Assembly: GCF_050003625.1 (NCBI RefSeq)
Contig: NC_134400.1
Coordinates: forward strand, 51,340,066 to 51,404,065
From: Haematobia irritans
Taxonomy: Eukaryota; Arthropoda; Insecta; Diptera; Muscidae
DNA length: 64,000 bases
Direction of reading: 5' to 3'
A model generated the notes under the pieces. It had not been told where the DNA came from. It did not search any database and saw only the letters and a program-made list of their open reading frames with translations. Every line of letters starts with the position of its first letter. Position 1 is the stretch's first letter. Of the stretch, positions 44,972 to 56,706 are shown one piece after another. The translations under genes were made by a program, and so were the position numbers.

Positions 44972-47027
44972 ACAAGCATATACAGTATTAAGTTCGGCCG
45001 GGCCGAACCTTAAATACCCATCACCATGAATCAAATATAATAGTTTACTTTGAAAACCCTTCGTTGTAACGGGTTACTTGATGTTCTCCCAAGCAGATCA
45101 GTTCAACTAGTACGCTTCCCGAACAAAAATTTAAAGATTCTACACTTGAAGACTATCTCAGGTTCTGGACTTATAACAAGCAATTTTGTTTGAGTTTTAG
45201 AGAAATCATAAACATATAGTTTAATTGATGAAATAAAGCCTTGATTTGAAATCTTAAATCTGTAGATTTTTACCGCCATTATTTAAATGATTACGAAGAG
45301 TAAAATCTGAAAATTTTGCATTCAGTTTCAAACAATTTTTATGATCCGTGTGCCTGCCATATCCTCAAGAAGTGAAATCCGTATATATCGGTGCCTTATC
45401 AAATGGGCCGGTAAAAATAAATGCGATACAGATTTTTGGTGGTCTAAGATACCAGTATATTTACATTATTGAGCAAATCGGATAAAAAATACGGTTTCTA
45501 GAAGCTCAATGAGTTAAATCGGGAGATCGGTCTATATGAGGGCTATAGCAAAACATGACTCGATACACACCATATTCGGCTGACATATTTGTGGTCCTAA
45601 ATTACCTCTCGGTTTCCAATTTCAGGCAACGTGTATAAAAACTACAAATTCTAGCAGCCCAAGCAATAAATTCGGGAGGTACGTCTATATGAGGGCTATA
45701 CCAAAACATGGACCGATACGGACCATTTTCGACACACCACCACTTTATGATCCTAAAATACCTCTAGATTTCTAATTTCTGGCAAATTAGATAAAAACTA
45801 CGGATTCTAGAAGCCCAAGAAGTAAATTTGGGAGTTCGGTCTATATGGGGGCTATACCTAAACATGGACACATACATTCCATTTTCGGCAAACCTATTTG
45901 TGGTCATAAAATATTTCAAGATTTCAAATTTGAGGCAAATCGGATAGTAAATACAGTTTCTAGAAGTCCAAGAAATAAAATCGGGAGATCGGTCTATATG
46001 GGGGCTATACCAGAACATGGACCGATACGGACCATTTTCGACACACCTTTTGATGATCCCAAAATACTTCCAGATTTCCAATTTCAGGCAAATTGCATTG
46101 TAAATACAGTTTCTACACGCCCAAGAAGTAAAATCGGGAGATCGGTCTATATGGTGGCTATACCAAAACATGGACCGATACACCTCATTTTGGACACATA
46201 AATTTTTGGTCCTTAAATACCTCTAGATTTCCAATTTCAGGCAAATTGCATTGTAAATACAGTTTCTAGACGCCCAAGAAGTAAATTTGGGAGTTCGGTC
46301 TATATGGGGGCTATACCAAAACATGGACGGATACATTCCAATTTCGGAAAACCTATTTGTGGTCATAAAATATCTCAAGATTTCAAATTTGAGGCAAATC
46401 GGATAGTAAATATAGTTTCTAGAAGTCCAAGAAATAAAATCGGGAGATCGGTCTATATGGGGGCTATACCAAAACATAGACGGATACATCCTATTTTCGA
46501 CACACCAATTTTTGGTCCTAAAATACCTCCAGATTTTCAATTTCACTCAAATCGGATAGAAAATACAGTTTCTAGACGCCCAAGAAGCAAAATCGGGAGA
46601 TCGGTCTATATGGGGGCTATACCAAAACATGGACCTATACACCCCATTTCTGGCACATATTTGTGGTCCTAAAATACCCCTAGATTTTTAATTTCACCAA
46701 ATCGGATAGAAAATACAGTTTCTAGACGCCCAAGAAGCTAAATAGGGAAATCGGTCTATATGGGGGCTATACCAACACAGGGACCGATACACCCCATTTT
46801 GGACACACTAATTTGTGGTCTTAAAATACCGATAATGCCATTATTGAAGGACGTAATGTAATTACAACAGACAGACAGACCGACATGCTTATATCGCCTT
46901 AGAATTTCATGATCATGATCAAGAATATATATACTTTATATAGTCGGAAATTTCGAAGGGTTACAAACGGAATGACAAAATTTATTATACCCCTATCATC
47001 ATTCTATAGTGGTGGGTATAAAAAAAA
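44972..47027 (+). repeat. MOD2 modular repeat, complete copy
   Basis: Starts AAACAAGCATATACAGTATT then GTTCGGCCGGGCCGAACC. Holds about nine modules of 153 bp (GATCGGTCTATATGGGGGCT, CCAAGAAGTAAAATCGGGA), an ACAGACAGACAGACCGACAT run, the GTTACAAACGGAATGACAAA tail, and ends CTATAGTGGTGGGTATAAAA. Confidence 0.85.
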
Positions 47028-47735
47028 GAATATAGGGCCGTAAGTTCAGCCAAGCCGAATCTTATGTACCCACCACCATGGATTGCGTAGATACTTCTAC
47101 GAAAAACTGTCACCCACAATCGAATTACTTGGGTTGTGGTAATATTTACCGATGGAACGGTATCTTAAAACTTCTTAACACCGTCTTCTAAATTGTAAGT
47201 TAGTCCCTACGTATACATATTCGTATATAATTCAGTTATATAATATACGTATATAATTCAGTTTAAGAAAATTTTCTATAGAAGTAACATTTTGAAAAAT
47301 TTTCTATAGAAATAAAATTTTGACAAAATTTTCTATGGAAATAAGATTGTGACAAAATTTTCAATAGAAATAAAATTTTGACAAAATTTTCTATAGAAAT
47401 ACAATTTTGACAAAATTTTCTATAGAAATAAAATTTGACAAAATTTTCTATAGAAATAAAATGTTGACAAAATTTTCTATAGAAATACAATTTTGACGAA
47501 ATTTTCCATCGAAATAAAATTTTGACAAAATTTTCTATAGAAATAAAATTTTGACAAAATTTTTTATAGAAATAACATTTTGACAAAACTTTCTATAGAA
47601 ATACAATTTTGACAAAATTTTCTATAGAAATAAAATTTTGACAAAATTTTCTATAAAAATAAAATTTTGGTAGATTATTTTTAGCTCAAGTGGCAAACAT
47701 GATTATTAACCGAAATGGACCAATTTTTGTATGAT
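47028..47735 (+). repeat. MOD1 modular repeat, left part with 29-bp array
   Basis: Terminal box GTTCAGCCAAGCCGAATC, then GATTGCGTAGATACTTCTAC, then the 29-bp array at 47265-47670. Broken off by a mariner fragment. Confidence 0.8.
47265..47670 (+). repeat. 29-bp minisatellite array
   Basis: About 14 units with TTTCTATAGAAATA. Minus-strand open frames through it are artefacts. Confidence 0.88.
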
Positions 47736-47752
47736 TGGGGATCTGCTATACG

Positions 47753-48037
47753 AGGGCGGTTCGGAAACTTCTTAGCCTATCAATGACAGAGAATAGTTAT
47801 ATTTTTATTTTTCAATATAATCTCCTGAAACTTCAATACACTTAGTCCAACGCGTTTCTAGCAATTCTATCCCGTGATTAAAATAGTTTTCCTCAAGGTC
47901 TTAAAAATATTGGTTTACAACTGTCATTGCATCTTCATTTGAGGTAAAACGCTTGCCAGCAAGGGATTTCTTAGATTTTTTTTAGAATAAGGTGGGTGGT
48001 CAAGCAACTCGTACTTTAATTCGTTGATTTTAGCCAT
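47753..48037 (-). pseudogene. mariner transposase, C-terminal relic with TIR
   Basis: The outer end CGAGGGCGGTTCGGAAACTT follows TA and matches the TIR of the mariner at 60851-63629. The minus strand reads MAKINELKYELLDHPPYS, but the following PDLAPSD segment with the third catalytic D is replaced by unrelated residues (KKNLRN). The sequence upstream of AHSAMAKI is lost. Dead 3' fragment. Confidence 0.85.
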
Positions 48038-48124
48038 TGCACTATGGGCGGAAATCGCAAAACAGCGGCAAAAAGTCAAATTTTCAAAATGAATAATAAC
48101 TATTATAATTTTCAAAATGAAAAA

Positions 48125-49867
48125 TTATTATATAGCCCCCATATAAACCGATCCCCCGATTTGGCTTACAGAGCCTCTAAGAGAAACAATTTTCATCTGA
48201 TCCGGCTGAAATTTGGTACATGGTGTTAGTATATGGTATTGGTCCACATCGGTCCATAATTATATATAGCCCCCATATAAACCGATCTCCCGATTTGGCT
48301 TGCAGAGCCTCTAAGAGAAACAATTTTCATCCGATCCGGCTAAAATTTGGTACATGGTGTTAGTATATGGACTCTAACAACCATGCAAAACTTGGTCCAT
48401 ATCGGTCCATAACTATATATAGCCCCCATATAAACCGATCCCCCGATTTGGCTTGCGGAGCCTCTAAGAGAAGCAAATTTCATTCGATCCGGCTGAAATT
48501 TGGTACATGGTGTTAGTATATGGTCTCTAACAACCATGCAAAAATTGGTCCATATCGGTCCATAATTATATATAGCCCCCATATAAACCGATCCCCCGAT
48601 TTGGCTTGCGGACCTCTAAGAGAAGCAAATTTCATCCGATCCGGCTGAAATTTGGTACATGGTGTTAGTATATGGTCTCTAACAACCATGCAAGAATTGG
48701 TCCACATCGGTCCATAATTATATATAGCCCCCATATAAACCGATCCCCCGATTTGGCTTGCAGAGCCTCTAAGAGAAACAATTTTCATCCGATCCGGCTA
48801 AAATTTGGTACATGGTGTTAGTATATGGACTCTAACAACCATGCAAAACTTGGTCCATATCGGTCCATAACTATATATAGCCCCCATATAAACCGATCCC
48901 CCGATTTGGCTTGCAGAGCCTCTGAGAGAACAATTTTATCCGATCCGGCTGAAATTTGGTACATGGTGTAAGTCTATGGTGTCTAACAACCATGCGAAAA
49001 TTGGTCCATATCGGTCCATAATTATATATAGCCCCCATATAAACCGATCCCCCGATTTGGCTTGCGGATCCTCTAAGAGAAGCAAATTTCATCCGATCCG
49101 GCTGAAATTTGGTACATGGTGTTAGTATATGGTCTCTAACAACCATGCAAGAATTGGTCCTTATCGGTCCATAATTATATATAGGCCCCATATAAACCGA
49201 TCCCCCGATTTGGCTTGCAGAGCCTCTGAGAGAAACAATTTTATCCGATCCGGCTGAAATTTGGTACATGGTGTTAGTATATGGTCTCTAACAACCATGC
49301 AAAAATTGGTTCACATCGGTCCATAATTATATATAGCCCCCATATAAACCGATCACCAGATTTGACCTTCGGAGCCTGTTGGAAGACCAAAATTTATCTG
49401 ATGCAGTTGAAATTTGGTACGTGATGTTAATATATGGCCTCAAACACCCATGCAAAAATTGGTCGATATCGGTCCATAATTATATATATGCCCCATATAA
49501 ACCGATCCCCAGATTTGACCTCCGGAGCACCTTGGAAGAGCAAAATTCTTCCCATTCGGTTGAAATTTGGTACGTGATGTTAGTATAGGGTCTCCAACAA
49601 CCATGCAGGAATTGGTTCTCATCAGTCCATAATAATATAAAGCTCCCATATAAACCGATCCCCAGATTTGACCTCCGGTGCCTTTTGGAGAAGCGAAATT
49701 CATCCGATCTGGTTGAAATTTGGTACGTGGTGGTAGTATATGATATTTAACAACCATGTGAGTTGAAATTTGTGGATGACAGTCTTTCGTAGAAGTTTCT
49801 ACGCAATCCATGGTGGAGGGTACATAAGATTCGGCCTGGCCGAACTTACGGCCGTATATACTTGTTA
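48125..49867 (-). repeat. MOD1 modular repeat, reverse copy lacking its tail
   Basis: About ten modules of 153 bp, very alike, ending in the TCGGCCTGGCCGAACTTACG box. The tail side is missing at the junction with the mariner fragment. Confidence 0.83.
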
Positions 49868-50044
49868 TTTTTGAACTTGAATTTGTGGATTCAAAAGTGC
49901 TGTTTATATGTGAAAATTTTAGTACATACGTATATTTGCGAGGAATAGAACTAGAAATGTTTACTATTGTTAATGAATATTTTTGCTTATAATTGTTCGT
50001 GAGAAAGTATACTTTTACGTACTGTAAAGTTTTTCTGCCCAAAT

Positions 50045-50420
50045 TTGCCCATACTAAAATAAATGTAAGGGTTTTATAATCAAATTTGGGAAAATCGGGT
50101 GATACATATATATGGGAGCTATATCTAAATCTGAACCGAATTTGATGATTGCACACTTTAAGGGTAGTATAAAAAATTACTTTGTGTTAAATTTGAAGAC
50201 AATCGGCTAGTAAATAAGCGCAGTATGGACTCATTTGTCGAAATCGGGCAATACATGTATATGGGGGCTATATCTAAATTAGATCCAATTTTTTCCAAAT
50301 TCAACAGTGTTAGTCCTTTGACCAAGATAACACGTTGTACCAAATTTTATCAAAATCGCTTAATAATTGTGACCGGAATCCTCCGAACAACAAACACAGA
50401 CGGACGGAATTATAGTTAGA
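50045..50420 (+). repeat. MOD3 modular repeat fragment
   Basis: Two modules (GGGAGCTATATCTAAATCTG, GGGGGCTATATCTAAATTAG) ending at ACACAGACGGACGGAAT. No terminal tail. Confidence 0.72.
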
Positions 50421-50495
50421 TACTGAAGAAAGTGATTTTGATGGTTAATATTTGTTTAATATTAATTAATAAAATTAATTTAATAAAATGACAAC

Positions 50496-50608
50496 CAGGG
50501 ATCCGGAGCGGAGCGGAGCAAGCCCTTTTTTTGCCGGAGCGGGAGCGGCATTTCTAAAATCCGGAGCGGAGCGGAGCGGTTTCCAAATGAAAAACCGCTC
50601 CGCTCCGA
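50496..50608. repeat. GC-rich GGAGC repeat with 16-bp hairpin
   Basis: Starts CAGGGATCCGGAGCGGAGCG and contains repeated GGAGC pentamers. The right side has a perfect 16-bp stem (50567-50582 with 50592-50607) and a 9-base loop. An isolated GC island in AT-rich DNA. Possibly one end of a hAT-type MITE; no partner end found. Confidence 0.7.
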
Positions 50609-50938
50609 ATAAAATATTACTTGAATGAAATGTGTAACTTTGAAATTACACTGTGTAGGTAATTTCAAATTTAGCTAGTACTTAGCGTAGTGTGAGTAAA
50701 CGTTTAAAATGTACGATATGTATGTTTGTACGTACGTACATTGGGGAAAACACAACGTGTTTTTTAGTAATTGTTTTCAAAAACGGCAAATGTCAAAATA
50801 TATATCTAGTATGTGTTGTAAAAGTAACAACAGTACTTTCGATCAATTTCATCCCGTATTACTACAAAGATGTTTGTAATGAACGTCAAATAAATGCAAT
50901 TAAACGATCTTATTTATATTTAATTTTTTAGTTTTCTA
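50609..50938. other. Unique AT-rich DNA
   Basis: Nothing recognised. The frame at 50692-50931 has no family features. Confidence 0.4.
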
Positions 50939-51010
50939 CACTGAAAAAAATATTGTCGTGAAGTCAAAGATTCCATGTCCTTAGAATAAGAATGCAAATT
51001 TTGCTTAACA
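50939..51010 (-). mobile_element. TIR-2 terminal fragment
   Basis: CACTGAAAAAAATATTGTCG and the following TIR-2 terminal text, then a jump into MOD2. Confidence 0.6.
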
Positions 51011-52044
51011 TTAGGGGTTCCTTTGAAATTTCAGGAGGGCTTGAGGACTTGAGGACACTTCCCGAAGATAAATTTAAAGATTTCACCTATGAGGACTATA
51101 TCAGATTCTGGATTTATAAGAACCATTTTTGTTTGAGTTTTAGAGGAATCATTAACATCTCTTGTAAGTGTGCAAGATAATTATAAAATAACGTTTTGAT
51201 TTGAAATCTTAAATCTGTAGAAGTAAAATCTGGAAATTTTACATTGAGTTTCACGCAATATTCATGATCAGTGCGCTTTCTACACCCTCAAGAAGTGAAG
51301 TCGGTCTATATGGAGGCATTACTAAATGGACCGATAAAAACTTAATCCGATACACGTTTTTGTGAGCCTAAAATACCAGAATATTTACAATTTAGCAAAT
51401 CAGATAAAAACTACGGTTTCTAGAAACCCAAGGAGTTAAATCGGGAGATCGTTCTTATGGGGGCTATACTAAAATATGGACCGATACTCACCGTTTTCGG
51501 CATACCTCTTTATGACCCGAAAATACCTCTAGATTTCCAATTTCAGGCAAATAGGATCAAAACTTCGGATTCTAGAAGCCCAAGAAGTAAAATCGGGAGA
51601 TCGGTCTATATGGGGGCTATACCAAAATATGGACCGATATTCACCATTTTTGGCACACCTCTTTATGGTCATAAAATACCTCTAGATTTCAAATTTCAGG
51701 CAAATTGGATAAAAACTACGATTTCTATAAGCCCAAGAAGTAAAATCGGGAGATCGGTCTATATGGGGGCTATACCAAAATATGGACCGGTACTCACAAT
51801 TTTTGGCACACCTCTTTATGGTCATAAAATACCTCTAGATTTCAAATTTCAGGCAAATTGGATAAAAACTACGATTTCTATAAGCCCAAGACCCCAAATC
51901 AGGAGGTCGGTTTATATGGGGACTATATCAAAACCTGAACCGATATAGCCCATCTTCGAACTTGACCTGCCTGCAGACAAAAGACGAGTTTGTGCAAAAT
52001 TTCAGCACGATTGCTTCATTATTGAAGACTGTAGCGTGATTACA

Positions 52045-52098
<54 letters not shown>

Positions 52099-52250
52099 GG
52101 ACAGACGGACATCGTTATATCGTCTTAGAATTTCTCCCTGATCAAGAATATATATACTTTATATAGTCGGAAATCGATATTTCGATGTGTTACAAACGGA
52201 ATGACAAACTTATTATACCCCCGTCACCATTCTATGGTGGTGGGTATAAA
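51011..52250 (+). repeat. MOD2 modular repeat, left-truncated
   Basis: About four modules (51300-51920), an (ACAG)n run at 52044-52110, the GATCAAGAATATATATACTT tail, and the end TTCTATGGTGGTGGGTATAA. Confidence 0.82.
52044..52110 (+). repeat. (ACAG)n simple repeat in MOD2 tail
   Basis: About 16 tetramers, passing into ACGG variants. Confidence 0.92.
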
Positions 52251-52255
52251 AATTT

Positions 52256-52420
52256 TATAAAATTGAATAATTTCTTCTACAATGTTTGTATTACAGAAGA
52301 AGGTGCTAAGAACTAAAAAAACTCGTGGAAGTTAGAAAGATGTGAGGGAATATACAATTAGGCAGAAAAAACAAATATTGAGCACAATCTTCTTTAGGAG
52401 AAAATTCTTCTAATTTAAAT
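52256..52420 (+). mobile_element. TIR-3 fragment
   Basis: Matches the unit 1 segment from TAATTTCTTCTACAATGTTT to TTGAGCACAATCTTCTTTAG. Ends lost. Confidence 0.6.
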
Positions 52421-52552
52421 ACATAATACATGAAACTCTTCCATGAGTAAAATTTCTCTTAAACATAAGTGCTGCCTAATTCTGCTGGAATAAACCACAG
52501 ATAAAAGAAAAATGGTGTGTCCGCCCGGAACCATTTTATGTAAGGAGAGCTT

Positions 52553-53503
52553 AGGTTAGGTTAGGTTAGGTTAAAGTGGCAGCCCGATTAAGATTCAGGC
52601 TCACTTAGACTATTCAGTCCATTGTGATACCACATTAACTAAAAGTACCTATTACATATGGGCACTTCTAGTTTTAACCGCTGAACCTTCTTGATTATTT
52701 TTCTTTGTTGAACCAACCAGATTGTTCCAAAAACATTAGCAGACTGCTTAAGTTAACGTTTTCCAGATCCGCCAGTAATCTGAAGCTATATGCTCCTAAA
52801 AGTTGCTTGCGCTTTACACAAAATGCAGGACACTCACACAAGAGGTGTTTAATTGATTCTTTTTCCTCCGCATCATGACAGCTCATACAATAGTCGTTAT
52901 ACTTCGCGCCAATAGTTTTTGCAAAATCTCCTATCAGGCAGCGACCCGTTATAGCAGATATCAGGAGTGATATCTGACGTCTCGAGAACATTAGCATATC
53001 TAGTGTGCGGTTTAAGTTGAAATGGGGCCATATTTGCTTGGTGTCGTTACAACCCTTGCAATTCTCCCATCGAACATTTGCCATCATAACAGCCTTCTCA
53101 CGCAGCATGAGCTTGCAGGTAGCTAGGGGCATACCAACAAATTCTAGTTCCCCTGGAATATGTAAGGTAGTCCCTAGCCTTGCCAACTCATCGGCTTCGC
53201 AGTTCCCCGGTATGTTCCTATGGCCAGGCAGCCATATTAGGTGAATATTGTACTGCTCAGCCATCTCATTGAGAGATTTGCGGCAATCGATGGCCGTTTT
53301 CGAGTTGAGGAACACAGAGTCCAAGGATTTTATTGCAGGTTGGCTGTCTGAATATATATTAATACCCACATTTTTTGGAACATTACTTCTCAGACAATTC
53401 GCCACCTCTCTTATTGCTAATATTTCAGCCTGAAAAACATTACAGTGATTAGGTAATCTTTTCGCTATTTGAAGTTCCAGATCTAACCTAACCTAACCTA
53501 ACC
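52553..53503 (-). mobile_element. LINE-A 5'-truncated copy with tails at both ends
   Basis: Flanked by a 12-bp duplication TAAGGAGAGCTT (52541-52552 and 53504-53515). On the minus strand it opens with (GGTTA)n pentamers (53503-53484), switches to RNase H sequence at GATCTGGAACTTC, and ends in the normal (TAACC)n tail. Nearly identical to the full-length copy, so recent. Confidence 0.92.
52695..53483 (-). pseudogene. LINE-A ORF2 C-terminus (RNase H part and zinc knuckle)
   Basis: Uninterrupted from the 5' truncation point to the TAA after FNKEK. Includes the second and later RNase H motifs (AEILAI, YSDSQPAIKSL, LPGHRNIPGNCEADELA, where the full copy has VPGH) and the CMSCHDAEE...HLLCECPAF knuckle. 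The first RNase H aspartate (YTDGSK) and the whole RT are missing, so it is inactive. No start codon of its own is expected to be used. Confidence 0.88.
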
Positions 53504-53515
53504 TAAGGAGAGCTT

Positions 53516-54400
53516 TATATTCTTCCTTAACCAAAAAAAAAAACAACAGTTATCAATTCCACCAATAAATTGAAATACGTATTTACGTGGATTATTTTAA
53601 TTTTAATTTCGGGTTAGACTAGTATTCACTGAAAAAAAAGAATTTTCTTTTCTGGGCATCGAAATCGTTGCACTGCTTGTCATAAATTCGGATTCATTGC
53701 TTTAAAGAAAATACTTTTTTTTTTTGAGTTCAGAATTGCTATATATGCCTGAAAAAAGGCCTCCTATTATGACTTCGTAACTTGAATGTTCCACTTCTGT
53801 GAAGAGAAATAGCAACAGCATGAAACATTGTCAAACTTAAAAACAATGTTGCCTCATGATTTATGTGTCGATGTTGTTATTCTTGGTTGCTTCGTATAAA
53901 AACAATTTAATGGCTAACACAGACCCATTTAAAGACGTTGAAATTATAACATCAGAAATGATCCCAGTCGTTTGTTGAACAGAAATCATATCTACGAAAC
54001 ATACACGTCCAATCCAAACCAAACCAAGGAAGAAGCACTGTAAAAAAAATTCATCCATAGTCGAATATGGTATATCTACGGCAGCATCACATAGCCGTGC
54101 ACTGTAGGCACCATGCAATGTGTCCTAAGATGAAGGAAGATAGAATTTTCTCTAGAGAAAGCACTGAAAAAAATTATAGGACTTTATAGAAGAATTCATC
54201 TCGAGACAAAAACTCTTAATATCAGGTAGTACTGGTATTAATAATAATCAGCAAAAAAATTAGAAGTTGTTCCCAAAATTAAATTTTATGCACACACAGG
54301 GTTCCTCCATCCATTTTTTCCACATCCTATAAAGTATCTCTTTGGCCGTTATAAACTCTTGTTTTGGACAATTAAATGATAAAAATATAAATTAATTAAA
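53516..54400. other. Unique DNA, no gene recognised
   Basis: A minus frame at 53861-54118 (85 residues) shows no family features. Otherwise AT-rich. Confidence 0.4.
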
Positions 54401-54404
54401 AACA

Positions 54405-54434
54405 AGTATATACGGCAAGGGGGGGGGGGGGGCG
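54405..54434 (+). repeat. MOD1 terminus running into a poly-G tract
   Basis: AACAAGTATATACGGC, the MOD1 outer end, is followed at once by 14 G (54419-54432). May be a truncated insertion, or a sequencing or assembly artefact. Confidence 0.6.
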
Positions 54435-55119
54435 GTGTATGAGCCTTGTGCTTGTTGACTTTTTCACTTCCGTGGAAGTTCTTTTGAGATTGTTTTGCAA
54501 ATTACGAGAATTTTAAATTTTTATTGAGTTTGAATGGACAAAATATATTTCTATAAAAATATACGCCGAAAATAAAACTCTTGCACAACATAAAAACAAT
54601 TTTTTGCAAAAACATTTGATAAAAAAAGTATATACGCCCGTAAGTTCGGTCAGGTCGAATCTTATGTACCCTCCACCATGGATTGCGTAGAGACTTCTAC
54701 GAAAGACTGTCATCCACAAACGAATTACTTGGGTTATGGTAACACTTGTCGATGGCAAGGTATCTTAAAACTTCTTAATATCGTCTTCTAAATTGTGAGT
54801 TAGTCCATACGTGCTACATATTAGACAAAAAAGGTATATATAAGTAAGTCCAGAAATAATTACGAACCGATATGGACCTTTGCGAGGTAATTAGAGAGCC
54901 AGAATTGAAATATGGGGGCAGTGTTGCCAGAGAAAATTTTCGGTTTACACAAGGACAAAAAAGTTCCCTAGTTTCCCCTATATTCCCAAGAAATGTTCCC
55001 TACATTATTTTTCGTTAAATTTAAACAAAATTTACAAAACCAAAATGATTCTATGTGCTTCATTGTTTTAAATGCAAAATGCAACGTATATAACGTAGAA
55101 AATAAATTTGTATTACAAC

Positions 55120-55611
55120 CACGGTTGCCACAGTTGGTAGAATTCTACCAAAAATAGTAAATTTTTTTCTGTTTGGTAGATTAGTAGAATTTTTGATGTT
55201 TTGGTACATTAAATCTCTATGAAAATAAAAAGGCAAAAGGTTATATAATTTTTTTTTTAAGTTTCTATAAAAATTTTTTTGAGAAATTTGTCTATAGAAA
55301 TAAAATGTTGATAAATATTCTATAGAAATATAATATAAATAAAATTTTGGGAAAATTTTCTATAGAAATAATAGTTTGAAATAATGTTCTATAAAAATAC
55401 AATTTTGAAAAAGTTTTCTATAGATATAAAATTTTGCCAGTATTTTCTTTAAAGATAAAATTTTGTCAAAATTTTCTAAAGAAATAAAATGTTAACAAAA
55501 TTTTCTACAGGGATAAAATCTTGATAACATTTTCTATACGATTGTTTGGTAGATTTGTGGTAAGATTTTCTTAAAATTTTGGTAGATTTTTTGGCACCAG
55601 TGGTAACCGTG
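55120..55611. mobile_element. Candidate TIR element (492 bp)
   Basis: CACGGTTGCCAC at the left and GTGGTAACCGTG at the right are inverted repeats with one mismatch. Between them, TTGGTAGA motifs and a degenerate 29-bp array (55250-55545). I see no target duplication, so the boundaries are tentative; the ends look hAT-like. Confidence 0.45.
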
Positions 55612-55648
55612 CCACCTATAGAGCGACAAAAATGCAAAATTGCAATTA

Positions 55649-56104
55649 CACTCAAAAAAAAGTGAACTCTCTATTTCACTAAAGCCAATTTAACTTTATT
55701 TTAGTTCATAGAATTATTATGTTTCGAGAAAGTTTTCTTTACTCTAATAATTTTTTGTGTACGTTAGTTAAATTAACTAAACCCGAGGAAAAAAATATGC
55801 TCCAATGAAGCATAAAGATGAACTAAATTCGTGTCTTCCACAAAATAGTTCGGAATTTCTTTAAATTTGTAAATTTTACCAAAAATGCGTCCATCATGAA
55901 CTTCGTATGTCACTAAAGACATTCTTGCAATTTTGAACACCAAGTTTTTCCTTCAAACTACAAAATTTTCTTTAGCAAGTGAAAAAAAGTTATGTCTAAT
56001 AAATTTTCTTGAATTTGTCGAAAAATATGTACTTATTTTTATGACATCGGCGTGATGCCAACGTTGATAATACTTTTTAGTTAAAATTTTCTGTTTTTTC
56101 AGTG
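55649..56104 (+). mobile_element. TIR-1 element copy B (456 bp)
   Basis: CACTCAAAAAAAAGTGAACT to CTGTTTTTTCAGTG, TA on both sides. Lacks about 60 bp near the right end relative to copies A and C. Confidence 0.85.
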
Positions 56105-56478
56105 TATTAACCGATATAGACCAATTTTTGTGTGATAGGGGATCGGTTTATCTGAGGGCTATATATAACTATAGACCGTTATGGACCTAGTTTGGCGAGG
56201 TGCACAAACCAAATTTTGTTTTGTATTAAAATTCGTTTTACTTATTTTTATAATACCGCTGAAATGCTTTGGTTTACTAATTCAATAGAGATGGTCTAGG
56301 GTATGGTATAGAAGGTCCTGCTCGACTATCTACTTGCTTTTTAAATGATAGTGCTAAAAGTGAAAAAAAACATCCCCGTTTTATTTCAAATTTGTAGAGA
56401 ATATCGGCCCTTATCCATTTTTATACTCGTCACCACTACTCTGTTATAGGGTATAATAAGTTTGTGCATTTGTATGTA

Positions 56479-56706
56479 CACTAATAGAAAAAGTTTCGTT
56501 ATATTAACGAAATGTGTCGTTAAAAGTCAGCCAATGAAATAAATTCGTTAATAAAACGAAATTTTTCGTTATTATAACGAATTTTTTGTTAATAAACGTA
56601 ACGTTTCGTACAAGTAACGATTAATTTCATTGTATTAATGAAAATGTTTCGTTATATCAATGAAAATTTTTCGTTGGCTGACTTTTAATGACATTTTCTT
56701 TGTGTG
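56479..56706. mobile_element. TIR-5 MITE (228 bp)
   Basis: CACTAATAGAAAAAGTTTCG at the left, TTTTCTTTGTGTG at the right, TA on both sides. An inverted GTTAAAAGTCAGCCAA segment and several TTCGTTATAACGAA-like palindromes make it a foldback. The empty site is in the MOD3 tail at 35655-35690. Confidence 0.85.

Larger units (their letters stand above)
54628..56205 (+). repeat. MOD1 modular repeat, interrupted
   Basis: Terminal box CGTAAGTTCGGTCAGGTCGA at 54628, ordinary MOD1 text to about 54925, then foreign segments (54935-55648) and TIR-1 copy B, resuming at 56107 with ACCGATATAGACCAATTTTT. Confidence 0.72.

Noticed and set aside
45764..46672. Overlapping open frames on both strands in MOD2
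   Set aside because: Same 153-bp period effect; both strands are open at once.
47263..47586. 107-residue repetitive frame (NFISIENFVK-type repeats)
   Set aside because: Minus-strand reading of the 29-bp minisatellite. It stays open only while small length changes keep it in frame.
50992..51180. Peptide KFKDFTYEDYIRFW and similar text at 45130-45230, looking like a conserved small protein
   Set aside because: The two copies lie at equivalent places in MOD2. By eye, differences are at least as often amino-acid-changing as silent, so it behaves like neutral repeat sequence.
53861..54118. 85-residue minus-strand open frame in unique DNA
   Set aside because: No family features, no visible splice or promoter context, and length within chance expectation for this amount of sequence.
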